A DNA stretch of 64,000 bases from Magnaporthiopsis rhizophila (lineage: Eukaryota > Ascomycota > Sordariomycetes > Magnaporthales > Magnaporthaceae). Each line of letters begins with the position of its first letter. Within the stretch, counting starts at the first letter, position 1. The notes beneath the pieces are model-generated. The model was given only the letters and a program-made list of their open reading frames with translations, did no database searches and was not told the DNA's origin. The position numbers and the translations under genes were made by a program. The DNA lies in contig PYSS01000121.1 in assembly GCA_003049465.1 (NCBI GenBank), forward strand, positions 54,343-118,342, written 5' to 3'. This document shows, in pieces, positions 1-10,227 of the stretch.

Positions 1-60
1 CAACCACAAGGCATCTTCCAGCCGAGCAAAGAACATCCTTATTTTGCTGCCAGTGCGTAG

Positions 61-222
61 CCGCCGGGTGCACGCCGGGGCGGCCGCCCCACCTTCTGGT
101 GCGACAACGTGCACTACTTCGCGGACATGGCGCAGCTCCTGATTGGCGTCGGCGAGCGCTTGCGTATATCCTCGCGCATCCTGCTACGGCATCTCAAAGT
201 CTCCATCTTGGACGACAACTGA
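61..222 (+). CDS. Possible 3' terminal exon of a gene cut by the window edge
   Basis: The first 60 bases end in a stretch that looks like a fungal 3' splice site (pyrimidine-rich, ending in gcgtag). The frame opening at 61 then runs to a TGA at 220-222, giving a tail of about 53 residues that includes WCDNVHYFADMAQLLIGVGE. The tail reads like protein, but no family is recognised and the upstream exons lie outside the window. It could equally be chance; treat it as a hint of a truncated gene. Confidence 0.22.
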   Translation, partial: PPGARRGGRPTFWCDNVHYFADMAQLLIGVGERLRISSRILLRHLKVSILDDN

Positions 223-1647
223 ATTCCGTTTCGCGAACCATGGGCTCTATCTCTGGCCCGTTTTGCCCAGGTTTTCGCAGTCTCGAGACGCTCGAGCTGG
301 GCCTCGAGCCGAGAAAGCCGGCGGCGTTGAGCGTCATGCCTGCCAATCTGGTCAGTGATTTGCCCGAGGATCGCCGCACCGCAAGGGCAATCGACGGTCG
401 TAAGTCGGGTGAGGCCAAGCTGCCACGTTTTCGGGAGCTGAGTATCTCAAAGGTTAGGCACCATCACATCGCGGCATCGGCGGACTGTCGCGGCACGGGG
501 CTCGGCACGTCAAATACGCGCGGCCGCTGGAACATGGACGCGACGAGGGACCAGGATGCGATGGTGCGTGCCCTGAAGGCGTCCGAGGACCGATTCCTAC
601 CCGCGGCCGAGGCTGCAGTGACCAGCCAGATGTTTAAGCCATCCCGCCAAACGTGGCAGGGCCCCACGCCCGTGTGCTTCCTCGCTCGGCGAGGAGAGGC
701 AGATGGAGAGGAGGCGTGTCACGTCGGCCCAGGGAGGGCAAAGTGGCGGCTCGCTTGCCTCGGACGGTTGTCTATTTTTATCGCGTCGCTCTTTCAGTCA
801 CGCCATCACCCGCCGTCAGCAGCTCGGCGCCGGCTAGAATAGTTGGAAACGGCCGTCGGCCCCATGGCTTCGGGCGGCTGAACAGACTTCCCGAGGGTTG
901 GTAAGCAAACACCCCTAAAGATCACACCGGCTCGGAGACCGACGGGCGAGAGATGGCTCAGCCGGTGTGACGCGAAACCAAGGGCTGACGTCAAGCTGTG
1001 CGGACGGGGTTGTACTGGTTATATCATCAAAGAAACCAGTTCGACGGGAAAACGTGGTGAGTATAAACGTGCAAAGCTTTAATTTATACACTCGTGATCC
1101 TCTGCAAACGGCTCCCCTTTAAAGCGTCTGTCACGGCAGTCGGGTGCATTTTAATCTTCTTTGTGCTTTTCGGAAGAGGCTCTTTCATACATCCTCGAGA
1201 TCCAATGTTGTCGGGTGCAGTAGCCATGCAAGGTGACTCATGCAGGCAGCCGTTGACTCCCCTTTTCCTTCTCCCGCGATTCCAAGCGCCGTCGCGAGCG
1301 TCCGACCCGGAGGAGCGAGACACAAGGGTGTTTGCGCTATGGCGCCAGCACGCTCGTATGGCTCCGAACCTTTCTTCGCTAGCGTGTCGCACGACCGCAG
1401 GGCTGCTCCCGACCAACACACCATCCCGTTAGCCTTTTCCGGGAGAGCTGTGCGAATGGATAGATGGGCGGACAGGAATACGAGGGAGGGAGAGCTCAGG
1501 AGTCGGTCATAAATACAGGCACCCACGACGGGACTTGCCTCCCTGACCGTGACTCGACATTGGCAAGATCATGGCGGGTACTCCTCCCTACGTTTGTCCT
1601 TATTTTGTCGCTCCTTCCTAGGGCTTTGGTGCCTTCTTTCCTTCGTT
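223..1647. other. Intergenic, no convincing gene
   Basis: Open frames here (for example 99-842 on +) are long but have no recognisable domain, start context or splice-supported continuation. The right half is the promoter region of the AA7 oxidase gene. Confidence 0.5.
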
Positions 1648-1654
1648 TATAAAA
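1648..1654 (+). promoter_or_regulatory. TATA box of the AA7 oxidase gene
   Basis: TATAAAA sits 92 bases upstream of the start codon at 1746, in a TC-rich promoter of the kind often seen in front of fungal secreted-enzyme genes. Confidence 0.5.
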
Positions 1655-1745
1655 CACACGTTCCTTTTAACCTTTCCGAAGGCCTTGCTGCGGCCCCTTG
1701 TCAGTCCCATCCCAGTTCCTCCCTGTCGGTCCTTGTCACCCTAGG

Positions 1746-3586
1746 ATGCGTGCCAGCTTTTTCGCCATCTCCGCCGCGCTCCTGGCCCTCCCGGGATTCG
1801 CGTTCGGTGCCGGAGTTAGCCGAGATGGCAGCTGCGGCGGCAAGAGAGGCGCGATCTGCCTCGGGTCCGTGTTTGGAGACTGCTGTTCGCAGTACGGCTG
1901 GTGTGGAAGCGTGAGCATCATGGATGGCTTGAGTGCATTGCTACCTAGTTTCACAGCAGCTGCTAACGGAATGAGTAGGCGAGCGCGTACTGCGATACTG
2001 GATGTCAGCCAGGGTTCGGCAAGTGTAATAGCAAGACCTCGAGCTCTTCCAGCTCCACCACCACCAAGACAAGCACCAAAACGGCCACGGCAACAACAAC
2101 AGCCACGGCTACCCCCACACTCGCGTCGCTGCTGGACTGCCTGGCTGCCAAAAAGGTGCAGTTCAGCTCGCCCGGCTCGCCCAGCTACGCGCAGCTCTCC
2201 AAGCCGTACAACCTGCGCATGTCCTGGAAGCCGCTCGTCATCGTGCTCGGCGGCAGCGCGCAGAACGTGCAGGACGCCGTCGTGTGCGCCGCGCTGTTCA
2301 AGGTCAAAGTGCAGGCGCGCGGCGGCGGCCACTCGTACGCGGCGTTTGCGCTCGGCGGCAAGGACGGGTCGCTGGTGATCGATCTGTCAGGTCTGCAGGG
2401 CGTTACCGTCGACGCATCGTCGGGAATCGCCCGCGTCGGCGGCGGCGTGCGGCTCGGGAACCTCGCCACGGCGCTCTACAACCAAGGGCGGCGCGCCGTG
2501 TCCCACGGGACGTGCCCCGGCGTCGGCATCGGTGGCCACTTCACGCACGGCGGCTTCGGCTTCAGCTCGCGGGCGTGGGGGCTCGCGCTGGACTCGATCG
2601 TGGCGCTCGACGTGGTGCTAGCCAACGGCACCGCCGTCCGGGCCAGCGCGGCGGCCAACGCGGACCTGTTCTACGCGCTGCGCGGCGCGGCCGAGTCCTT
2701 CGGCATCGTCACGGCCTTCCACCTGGCCACGCGGGCGGCGCCCGAGTCGGTGGTGCACTGGTCCGTCCAGCTGCCCGGCATGTTTACGTCGGCGGACCGC
2801 GGTGCGCGCGCGCTGCTGCACGTGCAGGACTTTGCGCGCAACTCGTCCGTCGTCGACGGCAACCTCGGGCTGGGAATCTACATGGACGGCGAGACATTCA
2901 GCATCGGCGGCACCTACTTTGGCCCGCGCTCCCGCTTCGAGGGCGTCATCCGGCCCGAGCTGCTGCGTGGGCTGGGCGTAGCGCCGTCCGGTCAGAACAT
3001 CCAGGTTGTCGACTGGCTTACGAGCCTGACCATGCTGGCCAACGGAGAAGCGCTCGCGCAGCCAACCGAGGCCGGCGCCTACGACCAGCACGACACCTTC
3101 TTGGCCAAGTCGCTGACGGTACCCGAGGCGTCGCCGCTGACCCCCGCGGCCGCCAAGGCCTACTTCCAGCGCATCATCTCGACCGCCGGCTCGGTCGCGC
3201 AGGCCGGCGGCAGCTGGTTCACCATAATGAACCTGTACGGCGGCCCGGGATCGCGTATCAACGTGGTGCCCACCTCGGCCAGCGCCTACTCTCACCGCTC
3301 GACGCTGTGGGTGTTCCAGAACTACGGGTCCGTGGAGGGCGGCGCGGGTGGAGGAGCCTTCCCGGCGGCCATCGGCACGTTCCTGCAGGGGCTGGGAGAC
3401 GCCGTCAGGTCGGCCATGCCCGGCGTCGAGTTTGCCGCCTACAGCAACTACGTCGACCCGACGCTGTCTGCGGCCCAGGCCCACGATCAGTACTACGGTG
3501 CCGTGACGTATGCGAAGCTGCTGAGCTTAAAGAGCGTCTTTGATCCCCAGAGCGTGTTTTGGAACCCGCAGGCGATAGGTGCCTAG
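1746..3586 (+). CDS. Secreted CBM18-AA7 FAD-dependent oligosaccharide oxidase
   Basis: Two exons, 1746-1910 and 1979-3586, split by a 68-nt intron with donor GTGAGC and a GCTAAC branch site; 590 aa. It has a signal peptide (about residues 1-20), a chitin-binding type 1 (CBM18) domain (about 27-77, with CCSQYGWCGS and CDTGCQPGFGKC), a Ser/Thr linker, an FAD_binding_4 domain and a BBE domain ending near FDPQSVFWNPQ. His173 in RGGGHSY and Cys234 in GTCPGVGIGGH are the two residues that bind FAD covalently in AA7 oxidases, spaced as in the family. The enzyme should oxidise the reducing end of an oligosaccharide to a lactone and make H2O2. The attached CBM18 points to chito-oligosaccharides, as for fungal ChitO-type enzymes, but the substrate is inferred. 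It is convergent with the next gene, 80 bases away. Confidence 0.92.
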
Positions 3587-3666
3587 GAAAAACTGATTTA
3601 TAATTTAGTAATAGATATTTTCTGTAGTATGAGATTAATGCCCCGATTCCAGACCCCTGTTGCCCA

Positions 3667-4437
3667 TCAACTCAGTGTGAACTCAACCGCCGTTTCGCTG
3701 CCAAGCCTCCCAACGACCCTGCCCTTGGACCCAGGCGGCAATGGCACACATCCGTTCAGAGACCCCGGCGTGATGACGGTTCCCGCCTTGAGCGACATGT
3801 CCGGGTGCTGAGCGCGCGCATAGGCCACGACCGAGGCCAGCACGGCGCCAAACACGGGCTTCGCAAGCTTCTTGTCGAGCACGCGCCCGTCGAGCTCAAA
3901 CGAAACCTCGAGACCGTCCACGTCTCCGCCCCGGGAACAGGTCCCGCCAAAGACGTAGCCGAGCGCCGAGAGGTGGTCGGCCAGCGCGGCGCCGGGGGCG
4001 GGTTTTTCCCCTCTCGTCGACGGCGACTGCCTAAAACGCGTGCCGACGATCTCGATGCCGACAAAGTACGACTCGACCGCCGCGGCCACGGCGGTCTCGT
4101 CGACGTCGGCAGCGGTGGGCACGTCGCGGCCCAGCTTGACGCCGACTTCCAGCTCGAGACCCATGACGTCGTAGGCCGTCGTCGAGAAGGAGAAGTCCGG
4201 GCTGGAGCCGACGCGCGACCGCCAGATGGGGGCGATGATGCCTGTACCGTCGGGCGCCATCAGCGCCGTCTTGTACAGCGCCGCCTCCTCGCCCAGCGCC
4301 TTTTGCTGCGCGAGCATGACGCGGTAGGCGCCCGCGCGGTCCAGGCCTGCCAGGGGCGCGGGGTCGATTTTGGAGTGGCCGCCGGTGCGCTGGGCCTGGA
4401 CGAGGAGGCGGACGGCTTTGTCTTCTGTGTGTGTCAT
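3667..4437 (-). CDS. 2-keto-4-pentenoate hydratase / oxo-hexenedioate decarboxylase family protein
   Basis: Single-exon gene of 256 aa, the usual size for the MhpD-like hydratase/decarboxylase family (FAH-related fold). It has GLELEVGVKLGRDV near residue 95, where family members carry a metal-binding Glu, and a C-terminal TPGSLNGCVPLPPGSKGRVV block resembling the conserved strand-turn of the fold. Bacterial relatives hydrate or decarboxylate 2-oxo acids from aromatic meta-cleavage pathways. Fungal members are mostly uncharacterised, and no catabolic cluster surrounds this one. Probably cytosolic, as no targeting signal is visible. The family call is fairly secure; the reaction is not. Confidence 0.75.
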   Translation of the reverse strand: MTHTEDKAVRLLVQAQRTGGHSKIDPAPLAGLDRAGAYRVMLAQQKALGEEAALYKTALMAPDGTGIIAPIWRSRVGSSPDFSFSTTAYDVMGLELEVGVKLGRDVPTAADVDETAVAAAVESYFVGIEIVGTRFRQSPSTRGEKPAPGAALADHLSALGYVFGGTCSRGGDVDGLEVSFELDGRVLDKKLAKPVFGAVLASVVAYARAQHPDMSLKAGTVITPGSLNGCVPLPPGSKGRVVGRLGSETAVEFTLS

Positions 4438-5393
4438 TTTGCCGGTTTAGCCCTTCTCTGTGTCTGGTCCGGAGATATTTGTAGTGAAAGTCGTCTCAGT
4501 AGAACAGTGGTTAATACCCCCCCCTCATCCACGCCCGATCGCACCGCAATACCACGCCTGTTAAATACCGCAGTCTCCGACCCCGCCCCAACCCTCGGGA
4601 TTCTGTCCGCGACGGGGAAACCTTGTTGACCGGCCCGCTGGCCATGAAATTCCGTCGCGGCCTCGAGCCGAGAGGGTGGCCAGGCGTCCGGCTCGGCACG
4701 GCGCTGAGCCGCAGAAAAATCCCACCACTCACACGTCACTGCCCGCTCAGTCGGGCGCGCACCAAAACACAAAAGAGTGGGCTATTGGCAATCATGTGGC
4801 CAGCCGTCGAGGCAATGGGCTGCTCTCCACGGCCTTGCGATTTCCACCGCAGATCTGCGAGATTTCGATTGCCAGGGATGATGCCCGGGCAAATGATACG
4901 TGATACCGCCCGGCGCGTGTAACCCATAGAAACACAGAGCGGGTGGCTTGTCTGCCTCTGCATTGGCTACCTATCTAATTGGTCCAGCCCAGCCTGGCTT
5001 GCCATCAATCAGGCCAAGCGAAACAAGCACTACCCAACAAAAACAAAGATGTAAGCTTATTCCCAGCCCTGGCCGCCCGGGATTGGCATCCCCCAGGCAA
5101 ATTTGCGCGACAACCACAACCAACAGCATCGCCAGACCACCCACCATCACGGTCCTGCTCCTGTATGGGATTTGGTGATCGGCGGCGCAGGCATGGCCTC
5201 ATTGGCAGAGCCGCCTCCCTGTGCAGGGAGGCAGGCGCGCGCCAAGATGCTGTTGGTTTCAATGCCACTTTCCTTGCGCCGGCCTTGAGTGGGCGTTCGG
5301 GTTCTACAAAGCACTGCGACAGCCAGCTCTGCCCGTCCTTTTTTTTTCTTCTCTTCTTGTCTCCCACATCGAGGCTAGCTAGCAGTCGACACA
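4438..5393. other. Divergent intergenic region, no gene seen
   Basis: Lies between the hydratase gene (-) and the LURP-one-like gene (+), so it should hold both promoters. A T-rich tract (5340-5360) and TCC/CTT runs precede the + start. No domain-bearing frame was found. Confidence 0.5.
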
Positions 5394-6229
5394 ATGGCCA
5401 CAACCACAGCCCAAATCGCCCCGGCGCTGCCGCCGCAGGGCAAGCAGCAAACGGTAACCCAGCTGGTGCAGGCGGCGCCCACCAAGCCGCTCGGCATCTA
5501 CGCGGAAAAGACCAGCCACAACGGTCTCAACATCCTCGTGCGCGAGACCAAGAAGAGCAAGCGCTACGAGGTCCTCGAGGCCGGCACCAAACGGAAGTTG
5601 CTGCAGATCAAGACCAACTTCTTCACCATGCACATGCGCAAGGAGGTCTTTGACGTGCAGGACCCGACCCAGCCGCGCCACCTGTTCGACATGGTTTACG
5701 ATTACTCCAACCTCAAGCGCGGGGATCTGCTCACGTCGTTTGCCGTCCACTACCCCAAGAAGAAGGACGTGAATAAGGCCGTGCTCGAGAGCGATGACGA
5801 GGCGGGGGATAAGGACCCTGGGAGTGGGGAGAAGATTGTCGAGATCAAGGGCAACTTTAAGCGCAAGTTTTTTTTGTCCCCTTATCTGTACAACTTACTT
5901 TTTTTTTCTCGGCATCCATTTGCTAACCAGGATTTCGTAAACCAGTCGTCGGCTCCAAGTCGACCGTCACGTTCAGAAACCCGCTGACGGGCGGGCAGGA
6001 GGAGTGTCTCGAGATGGGCGGCAACCTGGGCGCCTTCAAGGGCGAAGTGACGGACACGACGGCGGGCAACAGGGTCGTCGCCCGCTTCGGCCGCGACTAC
6101 GGCGCTCGTGACTTTTTCCTAAAGAAGCAGACGTACGCGGTCTCGGTCGAGCCCGGCGTGGATTGGTCCTTGATGGCGCTGCTGTGCGTCGCCATGGATC
6201 ACAGGAGCGACGCGTGGTGGGTGAAGTAA
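5394..6229 (+). CDS. LURP-one-related / tubby C-terminal-like domain protein
   Basis: Exons 5394-5862 and 5931-6229 give 255 aa. No GT donor in the region restores the frame. A GC donor (GCAAGT, 5863) with a CTAACCAG acceptor gives a 68-nt intron in the correct phase and joins IKGNFKR to FRKPVVGSKSTVTF, so this is a GC-AG intron. The protein matches the LOR/tubby-like beta-barrel found in LURP-one and phospholipid scramblase relatives: KGNF, FRNPLTGGQEECLEMGG, then VVARFGRDYGARDFF and QTYAVSVEPGVDWSLMALLCVAMD (split blocks of the domain core). No signal peptide or membrane helix. Fungal members have no agreed function. Confidence 0.85.
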
Positions 6230-6396
6230 TTAGGATGGTGGCTAGCGGTAATTCATCATTGTTTTGTGCTCGTAAAAAAGGAAAAAAAAAAAAAAAAAAA
6301 ACCTTGATCTTGTCTTGGAATGCTGTGACAAACTGGTACCGGTGGGAGGACGAAGGAGAAAAAAAAATTGTCTTGATAGAGAGACAACCCTCGAAT

Positions 6397-6467
6397 GCTT
6401 GCGTCGGGAATTGAACCCGAATCTGCTGCTTGGAAGGCAGCAATGCTAACCATTACACCACGCAAGC
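6397..6467 (-). tRNA. tRNA-Gly (UCC anticodon)
   Basis: On the minus strand, 71 nt fold as a cloverleaf. The acceptor arms GCTTGCG and CGCAAGC pair over seven bases. The anticodon stem GCTGC/GCAGC closes the loop CTTCCAA with anticodon TCC. The T-arm is CGGG-TTCAATT-CCCG. No intron. CCA is not encoded, as is normal for eukaryotes. A short A-run (6361-6367) on the plus strand gives a T-run downstream of the tRNA, the expected RNA polymerase III stop. Confidence 0.95.
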
Positions 6468-7276
6468 TGTGATGCCATGTTTGCAGCACCCATTGGCGAG
6501 CTTATCAGGTGGATGAGTCAGATGACGCCAGCATCGATTCGTGGGTAGCCACCCATCCAGTGTGCCCGGCTCCTGAGTCGGGCAACACCTGTGGACATGA
6601 ACACGCCCGTACTCGAGCCAACAGGTGTTGGCGTCGCCCGAGTTGAAAGAAAGAAAAAAAAAAAAAAAAAAAAAAAAAAAACTTGCCGTCGCACTGCAGA
6701 AAACACGGAGTCGCACTGGAATCGGGCAATCTGCGCTGCATCGAATACGAGGCGACGTCGACGACAGGCCAGAGTGGTGTCAGTGTCGTCGAAGCCGAGT
6801 TTTGTTACTTCCAGACCGACCTTGTCGCCGTCAGCGGTGGCGTCCGCACTCATACTCTGTGAATCAGCAACCATCAGCTGGACACATGTACCCATCCAGG
6901 TATTGGCCGCCAGGCGCTGGTGTCTGCGTAACCTCCGGCATGCAAGAAAGTCGGTAGAGAGCCGGCAGCCGATGCGAGGAAACCGACTGTCTGGCCCAGC
7001 GAAGGGAAGGGTTGGCCCGCCCGCTCCGCGCTCGGTGCCCGCCTGGTGGCGACTTGTATCGCCAGCTTCCTGGCCCGTCTCGTGTCTTGCTCGTTTAGAA
7101 TCCAAACCTCATTGGGCCCGGGCTTAGTGCCGGAGGTGTCCGACCATGCAACGACGGTCGTGATGATGCATAGAGTGCACAAGGACTGACGCATGATCTT
7201 GTCGTAAACGTACGTCGGTCTGGCCGGACGGTGAAGCGAAGGACAGGACTGGACCGTCGCGAGAGGGTTCGGCGGG
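6468..7276. other. Intergenic with a long A-tract
   Basis: Contains a 28-base A-run (6654-6681); another 20-base A-run lies at 6282-6301, left of the tRNA. Open frames crossing the A-runs encode poly-Lys or poly-Phe and look spurious. The right half leads to the promoter of the small secreted protein. Confidence 0.5.
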
Positions 7277-7283
7277 TATATAA
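7277..7283 (+). promoter_or_regulatory. TATA box of the small secreted protein gene
   Basis: TATATAA lies 164 bases upstream of the start codon at 7447, and the interval is C/A-rich, as in strongly expressed fungal genes. Confidence 0.5.
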
Positions 7284-7446
7284 CGGGGAGCCAGCATTCC
7301 CCCCCTCGCTCGTCCTGGAGCTCCCAACTCCAAGGCAGAGTAAAGCATCACTCCCAGCGAGTTCACCCCCAGTCCGCAAAGGCCCAGCATCGTTCAAGAT
7401 ACTTGCTTGCACAACTTGACGTGATCCTCCAAGTCCAGCCTTCAAC

Positions 7447-7960
7447 ATGAAGTCCTTCCTCGCCGCAGCGCTCGCTCTCCTGCCTCTGGTGGCCGCGGCC
7501 CCGACGGCGGATGCAGGCCTTGAGAAGAGGACGCCGGGTAGCGTATGGCTTTTTTTTTCTGTCCCTGTCCCTGTCCCTACCTCGAGTAGAGTATAACGCT
7601 GACGAGCTCTCACAGGTCTTCCTCTGCACCGGCAGCAACTGGGGAAATACCTGCGACAACTTCTTCGTGGGCACCGGTGGCTGCAAACGCATCCCGGAGC
7701 CGTGGTTCAAGAGCGTCGGGTCCGCGGGGCCTGACCGGGGCGCGCTCTGCCGTCTGTTTGAGTAAGTCAAAGTCGCGTTTCGTGTTTGGTGCGCTTGGGC
7801 TGACGGCGGCGGCAACGACAGTGGTGCGCATGGCGACTGCACAGGCAGCGGGCTGGCCATCCTCCAGTCGCCCGGCAGCTCCAACCTGTATTCTGGCAGC
7901 GACGCCGGGCACAAGGCTGAGTTCATTGGGTGCGTCACCTGCACCAACTGCCAGGGCTAG
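7447..7960 (+). CDS. Small cysteine-rich secreted protein (effector candidate)
   Basis: Three exons (7447-7542, 7616-7761, 7822-7960) give 126 aa. Phases agree at both introns (donors GTATGG and GTAAGT). Residues 1-18 form a signal peptide (MKSFLAAALALLPLVAAA), followed by a short pro-segment ending in Lys-Arg (LEKR, about residue 28), a Kex2-type cleavage site. The mature part has eight cysteines (FLC, NTC, GGC, LC, GDC, GC, TC, NC), enough for four disulfides. No family is recognised. Size, cysteine content and processing site fit an apoplastic effector or antimicrobial protein, but function is unknown. Confidence 0.82.
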
Positions 7961-8503
7961 GCGGCCGTGGGACGGGATGTGGGCAGGTGGTGTGGGCAAT
8001 GTACGCGGGATCATGGGTCGATCGACGGTAGTGTTGGACGGGCTAGAGGTTGTGATGGCCGCGATCAAGCAGAGGAGCGGGACACAAAACTGGTACATAT
8101 GATAGGGAACGAGTAGCATAAGGATTTTTTGGACGCCTTTTTCGCGTGCAAAAAATACCGGGTTTTGCATGTGACGTTGTAGCTCCACCATCGCGCCAGC
8201 CTGTTTGAGGAAGAGTTGAGCCTATACGGCCAATAATGGGATGAATGCCTGGTTTAGACGGCAAATAGAAAATTATTATTATTATTGTCTCTCGTCTTCA
8301 TCCTGGCTTTAACGATGCCACGTTGAGGAAACATCGTAATTACAAGTCGCACGCGCCTGTTTGGCTGCCGTGCAAGCCTCCGCTGTCATGACGTCACTGC
8401 CTTCAGCGCTGGGCACCTAGAAATGTCCAGCTCCAGCTCGCACCGTCCCACGCTACCTAGATTCCAGTCCATCCCCCAACCCACAATCAATACCGTGTCG
8501 TCA
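7961..8503. other. Intergenic
   Basis: 3' flank of the secreted-protein gene and 5' flank of the MCU gene. A short ATT microsatellite occurs near 8272-8288. No gene seen. Confidence 0.5.
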
Positions 8504-8518
8504 ATGCCTCCAACGTGA
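8504..8518 (+). promoter_or_regulatory. Minimal uORF overlapping the MCU start codon
   Basis: ATG CCT CCA ACG TGA encodes four residues. Its stop overlaps the MCU start in TGATG (8516-8520). This stop-start overlap is the classic layout for termination followed by reinitiation, so the uORF could lower or tune MCU translation, provided the transcript starts upstream of 8504. Confidence 0.4.
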
Positions 8519-10227
8519 TGAATAATGGTTTGCTGCGGCTCGGGCTCCCCGCCCGGCTTTCCCACCCGCCTCGCCCGACGCTTGCCTGCCTTCGCATCGT
8601 GACGCCCCTGCCCAGGCAGCTGTCGACTGTGCCACCACCGCCGCAGCCCAGCCTGCTACCACATATCCTTGCACAGCAGCAGACGTGTCGATCCTTCACA
8701 ACGGTCACCCGCCGCTGCAGGCGACCGGCGGCCACAGACGATGGCGGCAACGGCGACGACGTGTTCGCCGCGCGCGCACGGGACCTCAATCAGAAGGGCT
8801 TGGACGAGCAGGAGAAAGAGGTCAGGCTCCGGCAGCACCAGGTCAAGCGGCCGTGGCACCGTGACAAGGCCGACGAGCCACCCGTGCAGGAGGAGGGCGG
8901 TAGCGGAGAGGCTGAGGAGCTGTCCAAGGGTGGGTGAAACCGCATCGGCCATGCCCACTGGCTACTGCTAGGCTAACCATTAGTCTCCCCCGATCACCCA
9001 GGCAAGCTCCTCACTACGCCTACGAGACTCCTCAAGCTCATCATCCCACTCCCCGTGTCGGTCGAAAAGGACCAGGGCAACAACAGCAAAAGCCACGACT
9101 TTGGCCGGTCCATCTCGAGCAACGACGCGATCCAGCCCCTGGCCCTCCTGATCCATCCCCAGCAACCCCTCTCGTACGTCGAGCGTCTCATCCAGGCTGA
9201 GCTGCCTCCGGTGGTGGAAGACGGCAGGGAGAAGATCCCCAACGTGTACTTCCGGGCAGAGGACGCGGCGGTGGAGGGAAAGGGAAACAAAGAAAAAAAC
9301 AAGGCAGCGACAAAGGAGAAAAAGGAAACAGTGAAAGGCAGCAGCGCGCATGTGGCGTCATACTCGGGACTCGGGCACGAGGCGTCGGCACGGGCGGACA
9401 AGGACAAACGGTGGGTGCGGTGGAGCAGCAGCACCGAGGTGGGCGATTTCATCCGCGACGCGGCAAGGGGCCGCGAGTTCGTCATCGAGGTGGAAGGGTA
9501 CGGGCTCGAGATGGCGGTCGGGGTGCCGTCCTTCAGCGACCGGACGCACTACCTGCGCACGCGGCTGCGGCGCACTTCTCGCTCCATCGACCGGCTGGTG
9601 GATATCAAACGCGAGTGCGACGAGCTGGCGCACCGCTCGGCGCACCGGCTCGCCCAGGGCGGCTTCTGCCTGCTGGTGAGCTGGTGGGGCGTCGTGTACT
9701 ACGTCACGTTCCACACCGAGGCCGGCTGGGACCTGGTCGAGCCGGTCACGTACCTGGCCGGCCTGGCCACCATCATGGCCGGCTACCTCTGGTTCTTGTT
9801 CATCAGCCGCGACCTGAGCTACAAGGCGGCCATGAACGTCACGGTGAGCCGTCGCCGGACTGCCCTGTACGAGGCCCGCGGGTTCGACGTGGCGCGCTGG
9901 GAGCAGCTGGTGCGCGAGGCCAACGCCCTGCGCGCAGAGATCAAGCAGGTGGCGCAGGAGTACGACGTAGACTGGGACGAGGCGGCGGATCTGGGCAGCG
10001 AGGACGTCAAGGACGTGCTAGCGGCTGAGCGGCACAAGCGCAAGCTGCGGGCTGGTGCTGCTGCTGCCGACGAGGAGGATGATGGAGACGAGGACGAAGA
10101 CGGCGGCGATAAGAAAGATGGCGGCAGGTCGTCGGAGAAAGCTGCGGATGGCACCAACAAGACCGAGGACGCCAACGCGAAGGAGGAGCAGAAGAAGCAG
10201 GCCGACGAGCACGAGAGGAAAGGCTAG
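8518..10227 (+). CDS. Mitochondrial calcium uniporter (MCU) pore subunit
   Basis: Exons 8518-8929 and 9002-10227 (intron with donor GTGGGT and GGCTAACC branch) give 545 aa. It starts with an Arg-rich, acid-poor N-terminus suited to mitochondrial import, then an MCU N-terminal domain, a coiled coil, and two close membrane helices (around GGFCLLVSWWGVVYYVTF and VTYLAGLATIMAGYLWFLFI). Between them is WDLVEPVTYL: the selectivity-filter motif WDxxEP, with Trp380, Asp381, Glu384 and Pro385, carrying Val where most family members have Met. A second coiled coil and a very acidic low-complexity tail (about 480-545) follow. It should form the Ca2+ channel of the inner mitochondrial membrane. The tail overlaps an antisense ORF. 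Confidence 0.93.

Noticed and set aside
99..842. 247-codon open frame on + near the left edge
   Set aside because: No domain, weak start context and no coding-like codon pattern. Overlapping frames on both strands are equally open because the DNA is GC-rich.
2284..3543. 419-codon frame overlapping the AA7 oxidase (and a 288-codon antisense frame, 2618-3484)
   Set aside because: Both are shadows of the oxidase in GC-rich DNA; Arg/Ala-rich composition with no domain.
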